Assembly: GCA_029557895.1 (NCBI GenBank)
Contig: JAKQHT010000011.1
Location: 62,001 to 126,000, forward strand
DNA length: 64,000 nucleotides
Source of the DNA: Bacteroidota bacterium
Lineage (GTDB): Bacteria; Bacteroidota; Bacteroidia; Flavobacteriales; Flavobacteriaceae
Direction: 5' to 3'
A program made the position numbers and the translations under genes. The notes under the pieces were generated by a model. That model was not told where the DNA came from. It worked only from the letters and a program-made list of their open reading frames with translations, and did not search any database. Of this stretch, positions 18,108 to 28,000 are shown one piece after another. The stretch's first letter is position 1; the number at the start of each line of letters is the position of its first letter.

Positions 18108-19088
18108 TTATACGAGGTAGAAAAATGTGAATACGAAAACCCATACCAAATCTACAAAGTGCCAATAGAGACCAACCTTTTCGACCATTTCGTAGCTTCC
18201 TCTTCGTTCATAAGTACCCAATATGACATTGAAAAATATGATGATGTTGATGACCACGCCCGAAAAAACGTGGAAACCGTGGAAACCTGTAATGAAGAAG
18301 AAGAAATCGGCAAACAACGGTGTGCCGTACTCATTAACGTGGAGGTTAGCGCCTTCCACTACGTGCAGCCCATTGTTTTTCAATTGCTTTAAAGACTCAC
18401 TTCTAGAAAGTACCGTTTTGTGTCCGTGTTCGTTGATAACCTGTGTCCTGACCAACAGATCGGGGTTTGCTTCAAAACCGGCCACGACCTCTTGTAAGGT
18501 ATAAGTAGGCAACGCGCTTTCGCTAGTAAACCACAGACCATTTTTACGTTCGTGCTGTACCCTGTCTCGCTCTCCAACTACTGCAAAATCACCAAGTGCG
18601 ACCCTATGCCCTTCGGTATTCACAAACTGCAATATGTTACCTCCTTTGGTTTGTATAGCACCATAATCGCCTTTTATGAAAGTAGCCCACTCCCATGCTT
18701 GTGAACCAACAAAAATGGCTCCTCCAATAATTGTCAAAAACATATAGAGGGTCACTTTTGCCTTGTTCATGTGATGACCGGCATCAACCGCAAGTACCAT
18801 CGTGACCGATGACATGATGAGTATAAAGGTCATGAACGCCACATAAATCATTGGGTGCTCTTGTCCATGCAAGAACGGGACGTGGGTAAACACCTCATCG
18901 GCAATTGGCCAGGAATCAATAAATTTAAACCTTGAAAATCCATAAGAAGCCAAAAAACCCGAAAATGTCAGGGCATCGGAAACGATGAAAAACCACATCA
19001 TCATCTTACCATAGCTAGCCCTCATCGGTTCATTGCCGCCACCCCAAACTTTGTTCTCGGCTTCAGTAGTTACGACTGTACTGTCCAT
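18108..19088 (-). CDS. Cytochrome c oxidase subunit III with a large extramembrane insertion
   Basis: Heme-copper oxidase subunit III of 326 residues. Family landmarks are KMMMWFFIVSDALTF near residue 30, 'SQAWEWATFI' near 130, and FFFITGFHGFHVFSG near 263 with the conserved His and Glu positions. The segment 141-257 is an insertion of about 115 residues, hydrophilic and predicted to lie outside the membrane between two helices. Typical subunit III proteins have only a short loop there. A second subunit III gene lies just upstream, and both are needed to supply the usual helix set in this group. Confidence 0.9.
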   Translation of the reverse strand: MDSTVVTTEAENKVWGGGNEPMRASYGKMMMWFFIVSDALTFSGFLASYGFSRFKFIDSWPIADEVFTHVPFLHGQEHPMIYVAFMTFILIMSSVTMVLAVDAGHHMNKAKVTLYMFLTIIGGAIFVGSQAWEWATFIKGDYGAIQTKGGNILQFVNTEGHRVALGDFAVVGERDRVQHERKNGLWFTSESALPTYTLQEVVAGFEANPDLLVRTQVINEHGHKTVLSRSESLKQLKNNGLHVVEGANLHVNEYGTPLFADFFFFITGFHGFHVFSGVVINIIIFFNVILGTYERRGSYEMVEKVGLYWHFVDLVWVFVFTFFYLV

Positions 19089-19126
19089 ATTGCGTGATTA
19101 GTGTTAAAAAAGCATTAAAAGTTGCA

Positions 19127-19134
19127 CAAAAATA
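19127..19134 (-). promoter_or_regulatory. -7 promoter element before the longer subunit III gene
   Basis: Minus-strand TATTTTTG(T) is an exact TAnnTTTG match, 38 bp upstream of the start at 19088, in the only sizeable gap (149 bp) of the oxidase assembly operon. No TTG is seen at the -33 spacing. It would allow the distal genes to be expressed separately from cyoE. Confidence 0.4.
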
Positions 19135-19237
19135 GACAATTATTTTAACCGATAAAATATCATCTACCAAAATTGCACGAAGCAGGGCAAAAACTTTGGC
19201 CCTTTAGCTCAATGTTAGCGTCAAAAATGACGTAAAT

Positions 19238-19819
19238 TTATTTGACAAAATAAAGGAACAAAAACAGGTACAGCCACAATAAATCAACAAAATGCCAAAA
19301 AATAGCGGCCAACTCAAACCCCAACATATTGCCCGGTGTGTACTTTTGTTTAAAATGATTATAAATTACCACCAATAAGCAAACGAGCCCAGCTGCAACG
19401 TGCAAAATATGCACCATGGCAATCAGGTAGATAAAGGACATCGTCACATTACTGGTAGGCCCGGTAAAATTATACCCGAGATCGATGATTTCCTGAAAAC
19501 CCAAAAATTGATTTGTAATAAATGCCAAACCTAAAACCAGTGTGGACAGCAGCCATACAGTCGTCATTTTTCTATTGGAGGCTTGTAAGGCCCTTTTTGC
19601 CAAAAAGAGCGTTACACTGCTTAAAACAATAACTATGGTGCTGGCCCAAAAAGCATCGGGGATCTGAAAGTCATGCAGCCAGTCTTCCCTACTCTTGCTG
19701 ACAATAAAGGCGCTCGTCCAGCCCATAAATGACATAATCAATGAAATGATGCCAAACCAAAGCATCATTTTTTTTGCCCTGCCATGCTTTTCTTCAAAAG
19801 TTCCTTCTGTTAAATCCAT
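19238..19819 (-). CDS. Cytochrome c oxidase subunit III family protein
   Basis: A 193-residue membrane protein with five helices. It carries subunit III motifs: KKMMLWFGIISLIMSF at the N-terminus, LGFQEIIDLG in the centre, and the terminal FWHFVDLLWLYLFLFLYF, where the HFVD segment is the family signature. Its ATG overlaps the cyoE stop by one base (TAATG), a strong sign of translational coupling. Two consecutive subunit III genes of different length are common in Flavobacteriaceae. Confidence 0.9.
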   Translation of the reverse strand: MDLTEGTFEEKHGRAKKMMLWFGIISLIMSFMGWTSAFIVSKSREDWLHDFQIPDAFWASTIVIVLSSVTLFLAKRALQASNRKMTTVWLLSTLVLGLAFITNQFLGFQEIIDLGYNFTGPTSNVTMSFIYLIAMVHILHVAAGLVCLLVVIYNHFKQKYTPGNMLGFELAAIFWHFVDLLWLYLFLFLYFVK

Positions 19820-20718
19820 TATCTCAAAAATTTATCTATAACATACACAATTTGCAGCAACGTAATATAGGACACACTGGCAAGCATAAGTTGCTTTGCC
19901 GCCTGTACGGTTCGCTTCTTAAACAACAACAATGCGTATCGCAACATGAACAGCCCCAGAACCAACACAATTGCCGCAGCCACATATGAAAGCTTTAAAT
20001 CGCCCGTAAACCCAAAAACGGGAATCAGCGATGCCAATATTGTCCATACGGTATAGAGAATGGTCTGTGCAGCAGTCCCTTTGTCTTGCTTTCCGGTGGG
20101 CAACATATAAAAACCACCTTTTTGGTAATCATCAAAAAGAAACCATCCGATGGCCCAAAAATGAGGAAACTGCCAAAAAAATTGGATAGCAAAAAGGGTG
20201 CCCGGCTCAATGCCAAAATCATTTCGCGCTGCGACCCAGCCCAACATAAACGGAATGGCACCAGGAATCGCACCTACAAAAACCGCCAGAGGCGTTTTGG
20301 TCTTCAACGGCGTATAGGCACAAGTGTACAGAAATATGGAAATGGCCGCATACATCGCCGTTCTTGGATTAATGATGTACAACGAAACCACGCCCAAAAC
20401 CGTGAATATCACCGCTATGGCAAACGCCGTGTTGACAGACATACGCCCTGCGGGGATTGGCCTGTTCTTGGTGCGGTCCATAAGGACATCGAGATCGCGT
20501 TCAATAATCTGATTATAGGCATTAGAAGCACCGACCATAAAATAACCTCCAAATGCCAGTAGCACCAATGTGGCAAAATCTATCTTATCAACACCCAACA
20601 AATAACCTGCTATGGATGAAAACACAACACTAAGCGACAACCCCATTTTGGTGATCTGCTTAAAATCGTATAACAAGGAAACTGATTGGACTGATGTCTT
20701 TGATGTACCCAAAACCAA
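19819..20718 (-). CDS. cyoE: Protoheme IX farnesyltransferase (heme O synthase)
   Basis: UbiA-superfamily enzyme of about 299 residues that adds a farnesyl group to protoheme IX, the first step to heme A for the oxidase. Nine hydrophobic helices are visible. The prenyl diphosphate-binding motifs are NAYNQIIERDLDVLMDRTKNRP near residue 62 and a later DDYQKGG (about 193). The family-conserved segment DFKQITK before the first helix requires a start near 20718. The only usable codon there is TTG. The gene heads the oxidase assembly operon behind a full promoter. Confidence 0.93.
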   Translation of the reverse strand: MVLGTSKTSVQSVSLLYDFKQITKMGLSLSVVFSSIAGYLLGVDKIDFATLVLLAFGGYFMVGASNAYNQIIERDLDVLMDRTKNRPIPAGRMSVNTAFAIAVIFTVLGVVSLYIINPRTAMYAAISIFLYTCAYTPLKTKTPLAVFVGAIPGAIPFMLGWVAARNDFGIEPGTLFAIQFFWQFPHFWAIGWFLFDDYQKGGFYMLPTGKQDKGTAAQTILYTVWTILASLIPVFGFTGDLKLSYVAAAIVLVLGLFMLRYALLLFKKRTVQAAKQLMLASVSYITLLQIVYVIDKFLR

Positions 20719-20748
20719 AATAAAATTTTAAAAAATGCCCAGCGATTG

Positions 20749-20780
20749 CAAAGATACCTTGAAAATTGGTTATGGGCAAA
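20749..20780 (-). promoter_or_regulatory. Promoter of the cyoE oxidase assembly operon
   Basis: On the minus strand TTTG (20777-20780), a 20-bp spacer, then TATCTTTG(C) (20749-20756). Both halves and the spacing fit the Bacteroidota consensus. It sits 31 bp ahead of the TTG start of cyoE and supports that start. Confidence 0.75.
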
Positions 20781-20813
20781 GGCTTGGATAAGTAAATTTA
20801 TAAATAAGAACAA

Positions 20814-22922
20814 TCAATTGTCGATATACCAGTTGAACAGATCGGTCCTTAACCCCAAGGTGAACCAAACCGTATTGCTTTTGACAGCTTTGGCGTTTTC
20901 AGCTTCAGGATCAAAATTTCTGAAGCTTATATTGGCAAAAAGCTTGAGATTGGTCACGGGATTTACAAGATAACCACCATTGAGTTCCATTAAAAAGGTA
21001 CTCGCCTTGTTTCCTTGGCCAATTTTTACACCATTGTCAAAAGGCCTTTCATAGTAGTTCCTGTAGATATCGCCACCATAACTGAAATTGTCGTCTTCGG
21101 TATTGAAATCCATTCCTCGGGTCCCAAAAATTAATTTGGCATCAGCAAACCACCTTCCATAATCGTAACGGCCAATCAAGACCAGCTCGCTGAAGTTAGC
21201 GCCCCAAAGATGCGCCATGGGTTGGTTGTTATGGCCATAATTGAGAACTATGGTGTTGTGCGAGTAGGTATATGGCCTGACTCTGTTATATTCGGCTTGG
21301 AGCAGAAGGTTATCGACGTTAAAGGCATCAAAGTATTTGAGCCCCAACTGATATCCATACTTGTTCTTCCAACTTTTATTGCCTCCTTTAACGGCATCGA
21401 GTGAAAATTCATCAAGAATAAATTGCCAATAGAGGTTTACCTTGTTGTTCCACTTATATTTTGCCGAAGCGCCAAGAATGGCATTTCCGGCATCCTGGCC
21501 CGTTTCAAACTCTATGGCCCTGTAAAAAATGATCGGGTTCAGATAGTTGAGGTCAAAACCCCTGTCATTGGTATTGGTCCACATAACCGATTCAAACAAC
21601 CCAATATTCAAGCGCTTGGAAACATTATAGCTCAAATAATGGTTGGCAATATACTTGGTTTTGAAAGCTCCGCCCTCGGTCACTTCCCTTCTCACGTCCC
21701 GCAATGAAGTCCAGGTATTGGTGTATTTGATTTTCCAAAATTTGGTGTTCATTTTTATATAAGGGTATGGACTGGCCACATCGCTCTGCAAGAGTGACCG
21801 ATAACCATCGCCAATGAAATTCTTGCCATGTCCAAACTGGATATTGATAAAATCAGCGGGCGAATAGGATAGATACCCTTCGGCCACAGGATAATCAAAA
21901 CCACCATCTTTAAACGTTTTGGAAACACCCCGCCCGGGTACAATGGCTGGATCGCTTTCCGTTTTTAAACTATAGGCATATGCATTGTAATATTGGGCAA
22001 ACCGTCCCTGGCTTTCAAATATTGACGCAAAAAAATTGAGTTTTTTTCCCACGCCTCCTTGGATGAATATACCTCGGGTGTTGTTGTACGTAGAACTAAA
22101 ATCTGCCTCGGTATCCTTGCCCACCTGAAAGTCAAAAACCGGATCGAGCGTAAACCAATAATCCCTGCCTTGCACTTGCACCAAATGTTCGTCCCACAAT
22201 TTTCTGGACCACCAGCCGTCCGAGCCTTTCAACAAAGCGTTTTTTTCGGAAACAAAATCATGGTAAGGCGCAACCTCGCTATACACAAACGGCTTGACCG
22301 CCGTGTGGCTGTTGGTGCCCAAGGCATTCATTTTGCCGTCAAAGCGGGCATAGAAATGGTGGGTAAATGGAATGTTGAGCTGACTGGAAAACTCTTTATC
22401 ATCGTATTTGACCATCTCATCAGTAATGCTGTCATATTCGTTAGAAACGGTCTCGTTCAAATCTCGGGTCTTTTTGGCATAGCTTGCAATTTGTTGCTCA
22501 CTTTTTTCGATGTCCACAGGATCGACCAGAGGGATTTTTATTCCAATAGAATATTGCACAAACGTGGGTTTACCATTATAGGTGCTTGGTTCCACTTTTG
22601 GCAAACCGCCAAATACACGTCTTGTTTCTTCTTTTAACTCATCGTTGATGGCGTCAATGTAAATGACTTTGATGGCGCCTTCTGCACCAACCTCAAAAAG
22701 TACGTTGATATCGCCTTTGTAGCCTTGACCACTCACTTTTTCCGGCACGTTAAAATGTTCAAAAATAAACCTGTTCAGCTTGTTGTTGAAGCAGTTTTTG
22801 AGATTTTCAATGGGCTCTGATTCACATCCGGGAAATACCGGGGGCTTTTCGTTGGACCCAATGTTCTGCGCAATGAGCAATGTGTGAGCCGATACAAATA
22901 TCAAAAGTAAGAGCTTTTTCAT
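20814..22922 (-). CDS. remB: Gliding motility protein RemB with N-terminal TonB-type domain
   Basis: Exported outer membrane protein of 702 residues with a signal peptide (about 1-19). The main part (about 190-702) has the beta-strand and aromatic-rich pattern of RemB, which in Flavobacterium johnsoniae contributes to gliding. Residues about 28-131 resemble a TonB C-terminal domain: PVFPGCE (29-34), a conserved second Cys at 44, GDINVLFEVGAEGAIKVIYI, and RRVFGGLPKVEPSTYNGKP. The same landmarks occur in the tonB gene just upstream. No promoter matches exactly, though TATCTTTC lies near the start. Confidence 0.85.
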   Translation of the reverse strand: MKKLLLLIFVSAHTLLIAQNIGSNEKPPVFPGCESEPIENLKNCFNNKLNRFIFEHFNVPEKVSGQGYKGDINVLFEVGAEGAIKVIYIDAINDELKEETRRVFGGLPKVEPSTYNGKPTFVQYSIGIKIPLVDPVDIEKSEQQIASYAKKTRDLNETVSNEYDSITDEMVKYDDKEFSSQLNIPFTHHFYARFDGKMNALGTNSHTAVKPFVYSEVAPYHDFVSEKNALLKGSDGWWSRKLWDEHLVQVQGRDYWFTLDPVFDFQVGKDTEADFSSTYNNTRGIFIQGGVGKKLNFFASIFESQGRFAQYYNAYAYSLKTESDPAIVPGRGVSKTFKDGGFDYPVAEGYLSYSPADFINIQFGHGKNFIGDGYRSLLQSDVASPYPYIKMNTKFWKIKYTNTWTSLRDVRREVTEGGAFKTKYIANHYLSYNVSKRLNIGLFESVMWTNTNDRGFDLNYLNPIIFYRAIEFETGQDAGNAILGASAKYKWNNKVNLYWQFILDEFSLDAVKGGNKSWKNKYGYQLGLKYFDAFNVDNLLLQAEYNRVRPYTYSHNTIVLNYGHNNQPMAHLWGANFSELVLIGRYDYGRWFADAKLIFGTRGMDFNTEDDNFSYGGDIYRNYYERPFDNGVKIGQGNKASTFLMELNGGYLVNPVTNLKLFANISFRNFDPEAENAKAVKSNTVWFTLGLRTDLFNWYIDN

Positions 22923-23113
22923 AAGTGGAATGTAACCTAAATATTACCGGCGAAAGATACTATTTTTTTCAAATAAGCGAAGTAAAAACCGTTGTCAAAG
23001 GGTAAGCTACGGTTTTTCATAACCGCGTTACTTCTATACAGCATAAAAGGCTTTAGACAAGTTGTATATATCAGAAACTGTCATTTTGAGCTTTTTCATA
23101 ACTGTCATTTTGC

Positions 23114-23191
23114 AACAAAGGCAAAATTCCCATTTTATTGCATGGGTTGTTACATACGTTCTGGAAGTATTGTCAACAATTTGCCTTTGTT
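23114..23191. repeat. Long inverted repeat with inner hairpin
   Basis: Arms AACAAAGGCAAAATT and AATTTGCCTTTGTT pair over 14 bases with one bulge across a loop of about 50 bases. Inside the loop CCCAT...ATGGG can form a second stem. No transposase is nearby. Confidence 0.6.
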
Positions 23192-23400
23192 TGTATTTCA
23201 CAATCTGAACCCTAATGTTTTGGGCGCCACTGTCGCAATAGCCTGCAGTCAAGCCTGCGTTAAGTTACTTTGGGATTGCTTGGCCAACTTTTCTAATACA
23301 CGTATCTGTCGCGATTTATTATTTAAAGCGAAAGCGCAACTTGTGAAGACCGTGTCAATTTCCATTTTATTGAAATCAAAAGACCAATGTAGTGTACCAA

Positions 23401-23433
23401 AAACAGAAAACCCATCCGAAATTTTTGGATGGG
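23401..23433 (-). terminator. Rho-independent terminator of tonB
   Basis: Minus strand CCCATCC, loop AAAAATTTC, GGATGGG, then TTTTCTGTTT. It is placed 28 bp past the tonB stop codon. Confidence 0.88.
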
Positions 23434-23461
23434 CTCACGAAGTTTGAGTTCTATCTGTTTA

Positions 23462-24187
23462 TTAATCTTGCACTTGGAACAGGATTGGCAAAGAGTAAGG
23501 CACGGTTACAGGTTTTCCCCTTTGCTTACCGGGTTGCATTTTGGGCAACATCCCGATTACTCTTTTTGCTTCTTTTTCCAATCCGGGATGTGGTGCCCTG
23601 GCCATAATATTAACTATATCGCCATTCTTGTCGATTTTGAAGGTCATGATAATACGCTGTTTACCAGAAAGCCCAAGCTCTCCAGCCAAATCGGTATTGA
23701 ATTTTTTGTTTACAAAGTCGCTGATTTTCTTTGACATACAATCCCTTCTTGCGGCATTTGTCTTTTCTTTTTCACAACCAGGAAACACAGGAACGTTTTC
23801 AATGACTGTAAACGGTATCTCTTCCTCCTCTTCAACTTCCTGAACCTTTACCTCTTCAGCCTTGACAATTTTTTCTTCCTGACTGGTCTCTGTTGACTTG
23901 ATGACGGTTTCCTCTACTTCTTTCTCGTCTTCAACGACCTCGATTACTTCAGGTATTGCTGGCGGTGGCGGTGGCGGTGGCGGAGGTGTTAAGTTTTGCT
24001 CTGTAATCGGAATTTCCTCTTCCAACTCATTTTCCATAACCAATTGGCCAATGTCGATAGCTTCCTTATCGTATGTCTTGTAATTGATGGCGATATAGGT
24101 AAACAAAAGCATCAGCGCAAGCCCGACCGCGAAATAGATAGAACTATTTCTGCTTACATCGGATTTTGGATTTTTTTTTGGTTCCAT
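23462..24187 (-). CDS. TonB energy transducer
   Basis: TonB-like protein of 241 residues that transmits proton-motive force to outer membrane receptors. It has a cytoplasmic stub, one membrane helix (about 16-34), a proline stretch (nine Pro, about 68-76), an acidic Glu/Val-rich spacer and a TonB C-terminal domain (about 130-241) ending LPKMQPGKQRGKPVTVPYSLPI. The PVFPGCE motif and the Cys pair (138, 150) are typical of Bacteroidota TonB proteins. There are no adjacent exbB/exbD genes. It is monocistronic with its own terminator. Confidence 0.92.
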   Translation of the reverse strand: MEPKKNPKSDVSRNSSIYFAVGLALMLLFTYIAINYKTYDKEAIDIGQLVMENELEEEIPITEQNLTPPPPPPPPPAIPEVIEVVEDEKEVEETVIKSTETSQEEKIVKAEEVKVQEVEEEEEIPFTVIENVPVFPGCEKEKTNAARRDCMSKKISDFVNKKFNTDLAGELGLSGKQRIIMTFKIDKNGDIVNIMARAPHPGLEKEAKRVIGMLPKMQPGKQRGKPVTVPYSLPILFQVQD

Positions 24188-24247
24188 GTTTTTGTAATGT
24201 TTTTAAGATTGCTAAATTAACCAATAAATAGTCAAAAAAACAAATGA

Positions 24248-24634
24248 TTAATTAATATTTACTATTCGCCTGAAGACCAGCACAAATACAATTGCGGTCA
24301 AAACCCCTAAACAATTTGCAAAAATGTCGTAGACATCTCCTGTTCTGGTCTCGGTAAGGGTTTCTTGTAAAACCTCAATAATTATGCCACAAACCAAAGA
24401 CACCGTTACGGAAAACACAATTTTATATGGCGTTCTCCTAAATCTAAAATGGTTGTACCACAACAGGGTCATCACCATATAGGCTCCGGAATGGTAGACC
24501 TTATCATCAAAAGAAGACCCGAGCTTTGGCACTTCATTTAGATTGATCAGGCTCATAGCCAAGATAAAAACCGTATAGCAAAGAGCTAACGGGAATGCTG
24601 TTTTTTTAAGCACCAATGAGCTGCTTGTAGCCAT
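24248..24634 (-). CDS. VanZ-family membrane protein
   Basis: Membrane protein of about 128 residues with four helices. It has the VanZ-like landmarks [18 protein letters not shown] and [16 protein letters not shown], where the D-x3-N pattern is conserved. VanZ relatives have no clear enzymatic role outside glycopeptide resistance clusters, and this one is not in such a cluster. Its start is uncertain. The ATG at 24634 overlaps gcvH by 29 bp, and GTG/TTG codons at the gcvH stop are alternatives. It is translationally coupled to gcvH in either case. Confidence 0.8.
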   Translation of the reverse strand: MATSSSLVLKKTAFPLALCYTVFILAMSLINLNEVPKLGSSFDDKVYHSGAYMVMTLLWYNHFRFRRTPYKIVFSVTVSLVCGIIIEVLQETLTETRTGDVYDIFANCLGVLTAIVFVLVFRRIVNIN

Positions 24635-24986
24635 CGGCAGATAGCAACTGGTCAACCTGCGATAGGTCAGAACATTTTATTTTGATCATCCAGCCATCGC
24701 CGTAGGGATCAGAATTTACATTTTCCGGCTTATCTTCCAATAGGCTGTTGAACTCAATGATTTCTCCTGACAATGGCAAAAAGAGGTCAGACACCGTTTT
24801 TACGGCTTCGACCGTTCCGAACACTTCCTCTGCGTCGAGGGTTTCGTCAAGCGTTTCAACTTCTACATAGACAATGTCACCAAGTTCGCCCTGGGCAAAA
24901 TCGGTTATGCCTACCGTGGCTACGTCGCCTTCAATCCTGACCCACTCGTGGTCTTTGGTGTATTTTAAATCTGAAGGTATATTCAT
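24606..24986 (-). CDS. gcvH: Glycine cleavage system H protein
   Basis: A 126-residue lipoyl carrier that shuttles the aminomethyl group from P to T protein in glycine cleavage. It begins [28 protein letters not shown], the standard start. The lipoylated lysine lies in [12 protein letters not shown] (about residue 64). The length is normal. It is not beside gcvT or gcvP, which are usually scattered in Bacteroidota. A full promoter lies just upstream, and the VanZ-like gene overlaps its end. Confidence 0.96.
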   Translation of the reverse strand: MNIPSDLKYTKDHEWVRIEGDVATVGITDFAQGELGDIVYVEVETLDETLDAEEVFGTVEAVKTVSDLFLPLSGEIIEFNSLLEDKPENVNSDPYGDGWMIKIKCSDLSQVDQLLSADGYKQLIGA

Positions 24987-25006
24987 CGTTAATTTTTTTG
25001 TTGCAA

Positions 25007-25037
25007 CAAATGTAATTTTTAATCGGGTTTATTTCAA
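25007..25037 (-). promoter_or_regulatory. Promoter of gcvH
   Basis: Minus strand TTG (25035-25037), a 20-bp spacer and TACATTTG(T) (25007-25014), an exact match to the Bacteroidota consensus. It fills the 53-bp gap between the sprA stop and gcvH. Confidence 0.75.
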
Positions 25038-25039
25038 AA

Positions 25040-28000
25040 TTAATTTCCAAAATTATACCTCAAGGTTATGCCCGATCGAATGGTCGTTTGCGGGAAAGCT
25101 GTTGAGATGGCATATTCCGAAAATGTATAATCAAAATAGAAAATGCCCGTCAGGTACTTGCTGAACGCATAATCGGCTTTGTATTTGATGCCCCAAATAG
25201 TCTGTCCGGAAGTGATCTGGTTGTTGTCCAGGTCGAGGTATCTAATGATGGTCTTGTTGTCTCGAAGCGAAATATCGAGAGACATATTGAGGTCGCTCTT
25301 GATGATTTGTCCCGGACCGGCAAGTTTTGATCGGATTCTCACATCTTTGAACTTATATCCCAGCCCAACAATGTACTCCATGCCCTGAATCTCGGTCAGC
25401 AGGTTGTTGTCAAAACTCAGCGACAAGATCCTATCTTTTTTGATCTCCGTAAGAATCTTCACGGAGTTTTTCATCTCAAAATCAATCTTTACCAATGGAC
25501 TGAACTGTTCTTCAAGATTTATGTTGCTGAATAGGGTTTGGTTTTTATAATTGCCAGACTGGTCAAAGACATCGGGGTTTTGGTCGTCGTATTCTTGTGT
25601 CCTGTCTGGTGCGATGTAATCCAGATTGGTCCTAAACTGGTTGATGGTATAGCTCGATCTGTAACCGTGCGTAACTGAAAATCGTTTGAAATTCTTTTTA
25701 AACCACGGCAATCTCATGAAACCGGTGTACCTCAACTGCCAGTTAGGTATAGGAATATTCCTGAAGGCCCCCAGTTTTACATTATCTGGGTCGGAACCCT
25801 GATATGCCGACAAAAACGATGGCAGTAAGACCCTCTGGCTGTTTTTGCCAAATCCTAACGGATATCCCTCGGCATCCAAACTATAGTTGGTGTTACCATA
25901 AAACGCTCTTGCGAGTCTGTGCGCAATCACCATTCGGTTGGCCTTGAAATCTTCAAAAGCATCCGAATGTATCTCATCGCTCTTTCCAAATGCCGTCTTG
26001 ATGAGTGCCGTGGAAATATTGAAGTTGCCATATGAATTTGGAGTGAGGTGATTATAGTCGAGCTCGCCATCGCCATCAAGGTCTTCAACCCTGAAGTTTT
26101 CACTGAAATTCTTTGAATATGTCCTGTTGCCGTTAAGGTCTATCTTCAGGTCCTTGATAATCTCAAGATTTGCCGAAACATCTAGGATCCGGTTGGCAAC
26201 TTCGGTGTATTGTTCGTTAAAATCTGGGTAAACGGTCAGCCAGCCATTTCTTGCCACCATATCGCGAATGTCGTTCTGACTGCCAAAGGTGTAGCCCAAA
26301 GTCGGTTTTAAGGTGCCGATAAATCCGGGCGTGCGCAAATAACCCGGCAGATAGGTACCGTTGTTCTCAGTGTAGTTGATCTGTATGCGCTTGATCATGG
26401 TCAGGACATCAACAAATGTATTGAATGTTTTCTCACCCGTGCTCAATGATGCGTTGCCCGACTGACCGGCATTGGTCCCTCTGGACAAACCAGTTACATT
26501 TGAGTCTTCGTTTTTACCCTTACCGCCGTCCTCTTTTGAAGGAACTACGGATCGTCTTGCTGAAGCGCCAGAAGTCTTACCGGTCTTTTTTACCAATCCT
26601 AAATATTTGTACAGTTCTTGCATGTTGAACGTCGAATTGATAACATGGGTATTGGCGTTTTGAATGGTGTTGCCCAAATTGTACACATTGGTTTCGAGGG
26701 TCACCGGATCGGTTATGGGCAAATTCATGTTCAGATCCGAACCCTTTTGCCATTGGAAATCTCCGGTATAAGAATATGTGGCCCTTAAGAAACTCAAAGT
26801 CGGTATTTTGTAGAGTGGAACTTCATAATTCACCTGTAACCGCTGGCTCTGGATGTTGGGATCGCCAAAATCAAAAAAACCGTCCCACACGTCGAGCGTT
26901 GGGTCTTGCCTGCCATTTATTCTGTCATCAATAAAATAATTCCTTACTATATTGCTGTTGGCGGCCGTAAAGTTGAAACTCAAGGCGTTGGTAATATTGT
27001 AGTTAATGGCATATTGAAAATCAAAACGATAGTCCCGCCTGAAGAGTTCTTCTAAACCTATATTATTTCCCGTAAGGTCAACCTCTCGGAATTTCTGTTT
27101 GTTGAATTGCCTCAAGATGTCCGTATTGACGGAAAAACTGGTTGGTACTGGGTTAAAATTGAAGTCCTTCAGTATCTTCCAATATCTTCCTGTAAAAAGC
27201 GAATCGTTCTTTTTAAAAGGTTCAATGCTCTTTGGCGTAAAACTATAGCTGTAATTGGCTCCTGCCCTGACCCTTTGATCCAAAGAATTTTCAATTTCAA
27301 AATCACGGTGCTCAACTTTGTTGTACGAATAATTGAACGTTAAATTTTCCACATCGTAAAAGTGTGGCTTTGCGTCGCCCGTCTTTGTCTTTCTAACACC
27401 TATAAAATTGATACTCTGTCTCTTGGTGTAATTTTCGTTTACTTTTAGGATTGAATCCCTATTGTTGGTGTTGTCCAATTGGGTCTGCAATTTTATGTCT
27501 CTGTAAAACTCGTCATATTCAGGTGTAATAATCTCTTCTCCCTGACCATAATTGAAAGGGATCTGGAGTCCCCATTTTTTTGGTAGCAACTGTCCTAAAT
27601 TGACATTTGTGACCACATCGTATTGCTTTACATCTTCACGGCTCCTTTCGTTTGGTTTTTGCTCAATGGTGCCAAAACCGATGGTGCTTCGTCTGCCCGT
27701 GGCGCTGATATTTGCAAAATCTGCCAAATTGGTATCCACACTCAAAACAGCTGCCCACCCACCTTCGTTTTCAAGGTCGGCAAGCCTCAATTCGTTGAAC
27801 CACACTTCGCCACAAACATTACTGACACTGTTGTTGCGGATCCCTACCATAAGCACCCTGATATCGCCAAAATTAGGGTTTCCTTTTATAGCCACACGTG
27901 TTTCTCCTACTTCAAAAGGCTCGCCGGCACCGATTTCTTGAACACCATCAGATGTCACATTATAATAGGTGGGATCTATGTTTGTGAGCGTGCCATTACT

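Larger units (their letters stand above)
22923..23461. other. 539-bp structured intergenic region between tonB and remB
   Basis: The largest non-coding gap in the window. It carries a direct repeat AACTGTCATTTTG (23076-23088 and 23100-23112), a long inverted repeat (23114-23191) with an inner CCCAT/ATGGG hairpin, a possible 38-residue minus-strand ORF (23249-23365) with no family, and the tonB terminator (23401-23433). The 151-residue plus-strand ORF in the track runs through all of these and is not convincing. It could hold an RNA gene or the remains of an insertion. Confidence 0.5.

Noticed and set aside
19238-19819. Possible duplicated or broken subunit III gene
   Set aside because: Both subunit III genes are intact with distinct motifs, and the double arrangement is usual in this family.
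23249-23365. 38-residue minus-strand ORF (MEIDTVFTSC...)
   Set aside because: Protein-like composition but no promoter, family or conservation evidence available; kept only as a note in the gap description.
22992-23447. 151-residue plus-strand ORF between tonB and remB
   Set aside because: It reads through the direct and inverted repeats and the tonB terminator, has scattered Cys and no family features, and starts without a promoter.
23954-23985. GGC/GGT-rich tract as a simple-sequence repeat
   Set aside because: It encodes the proline stretch of TonB, which is a normal part of the protein.
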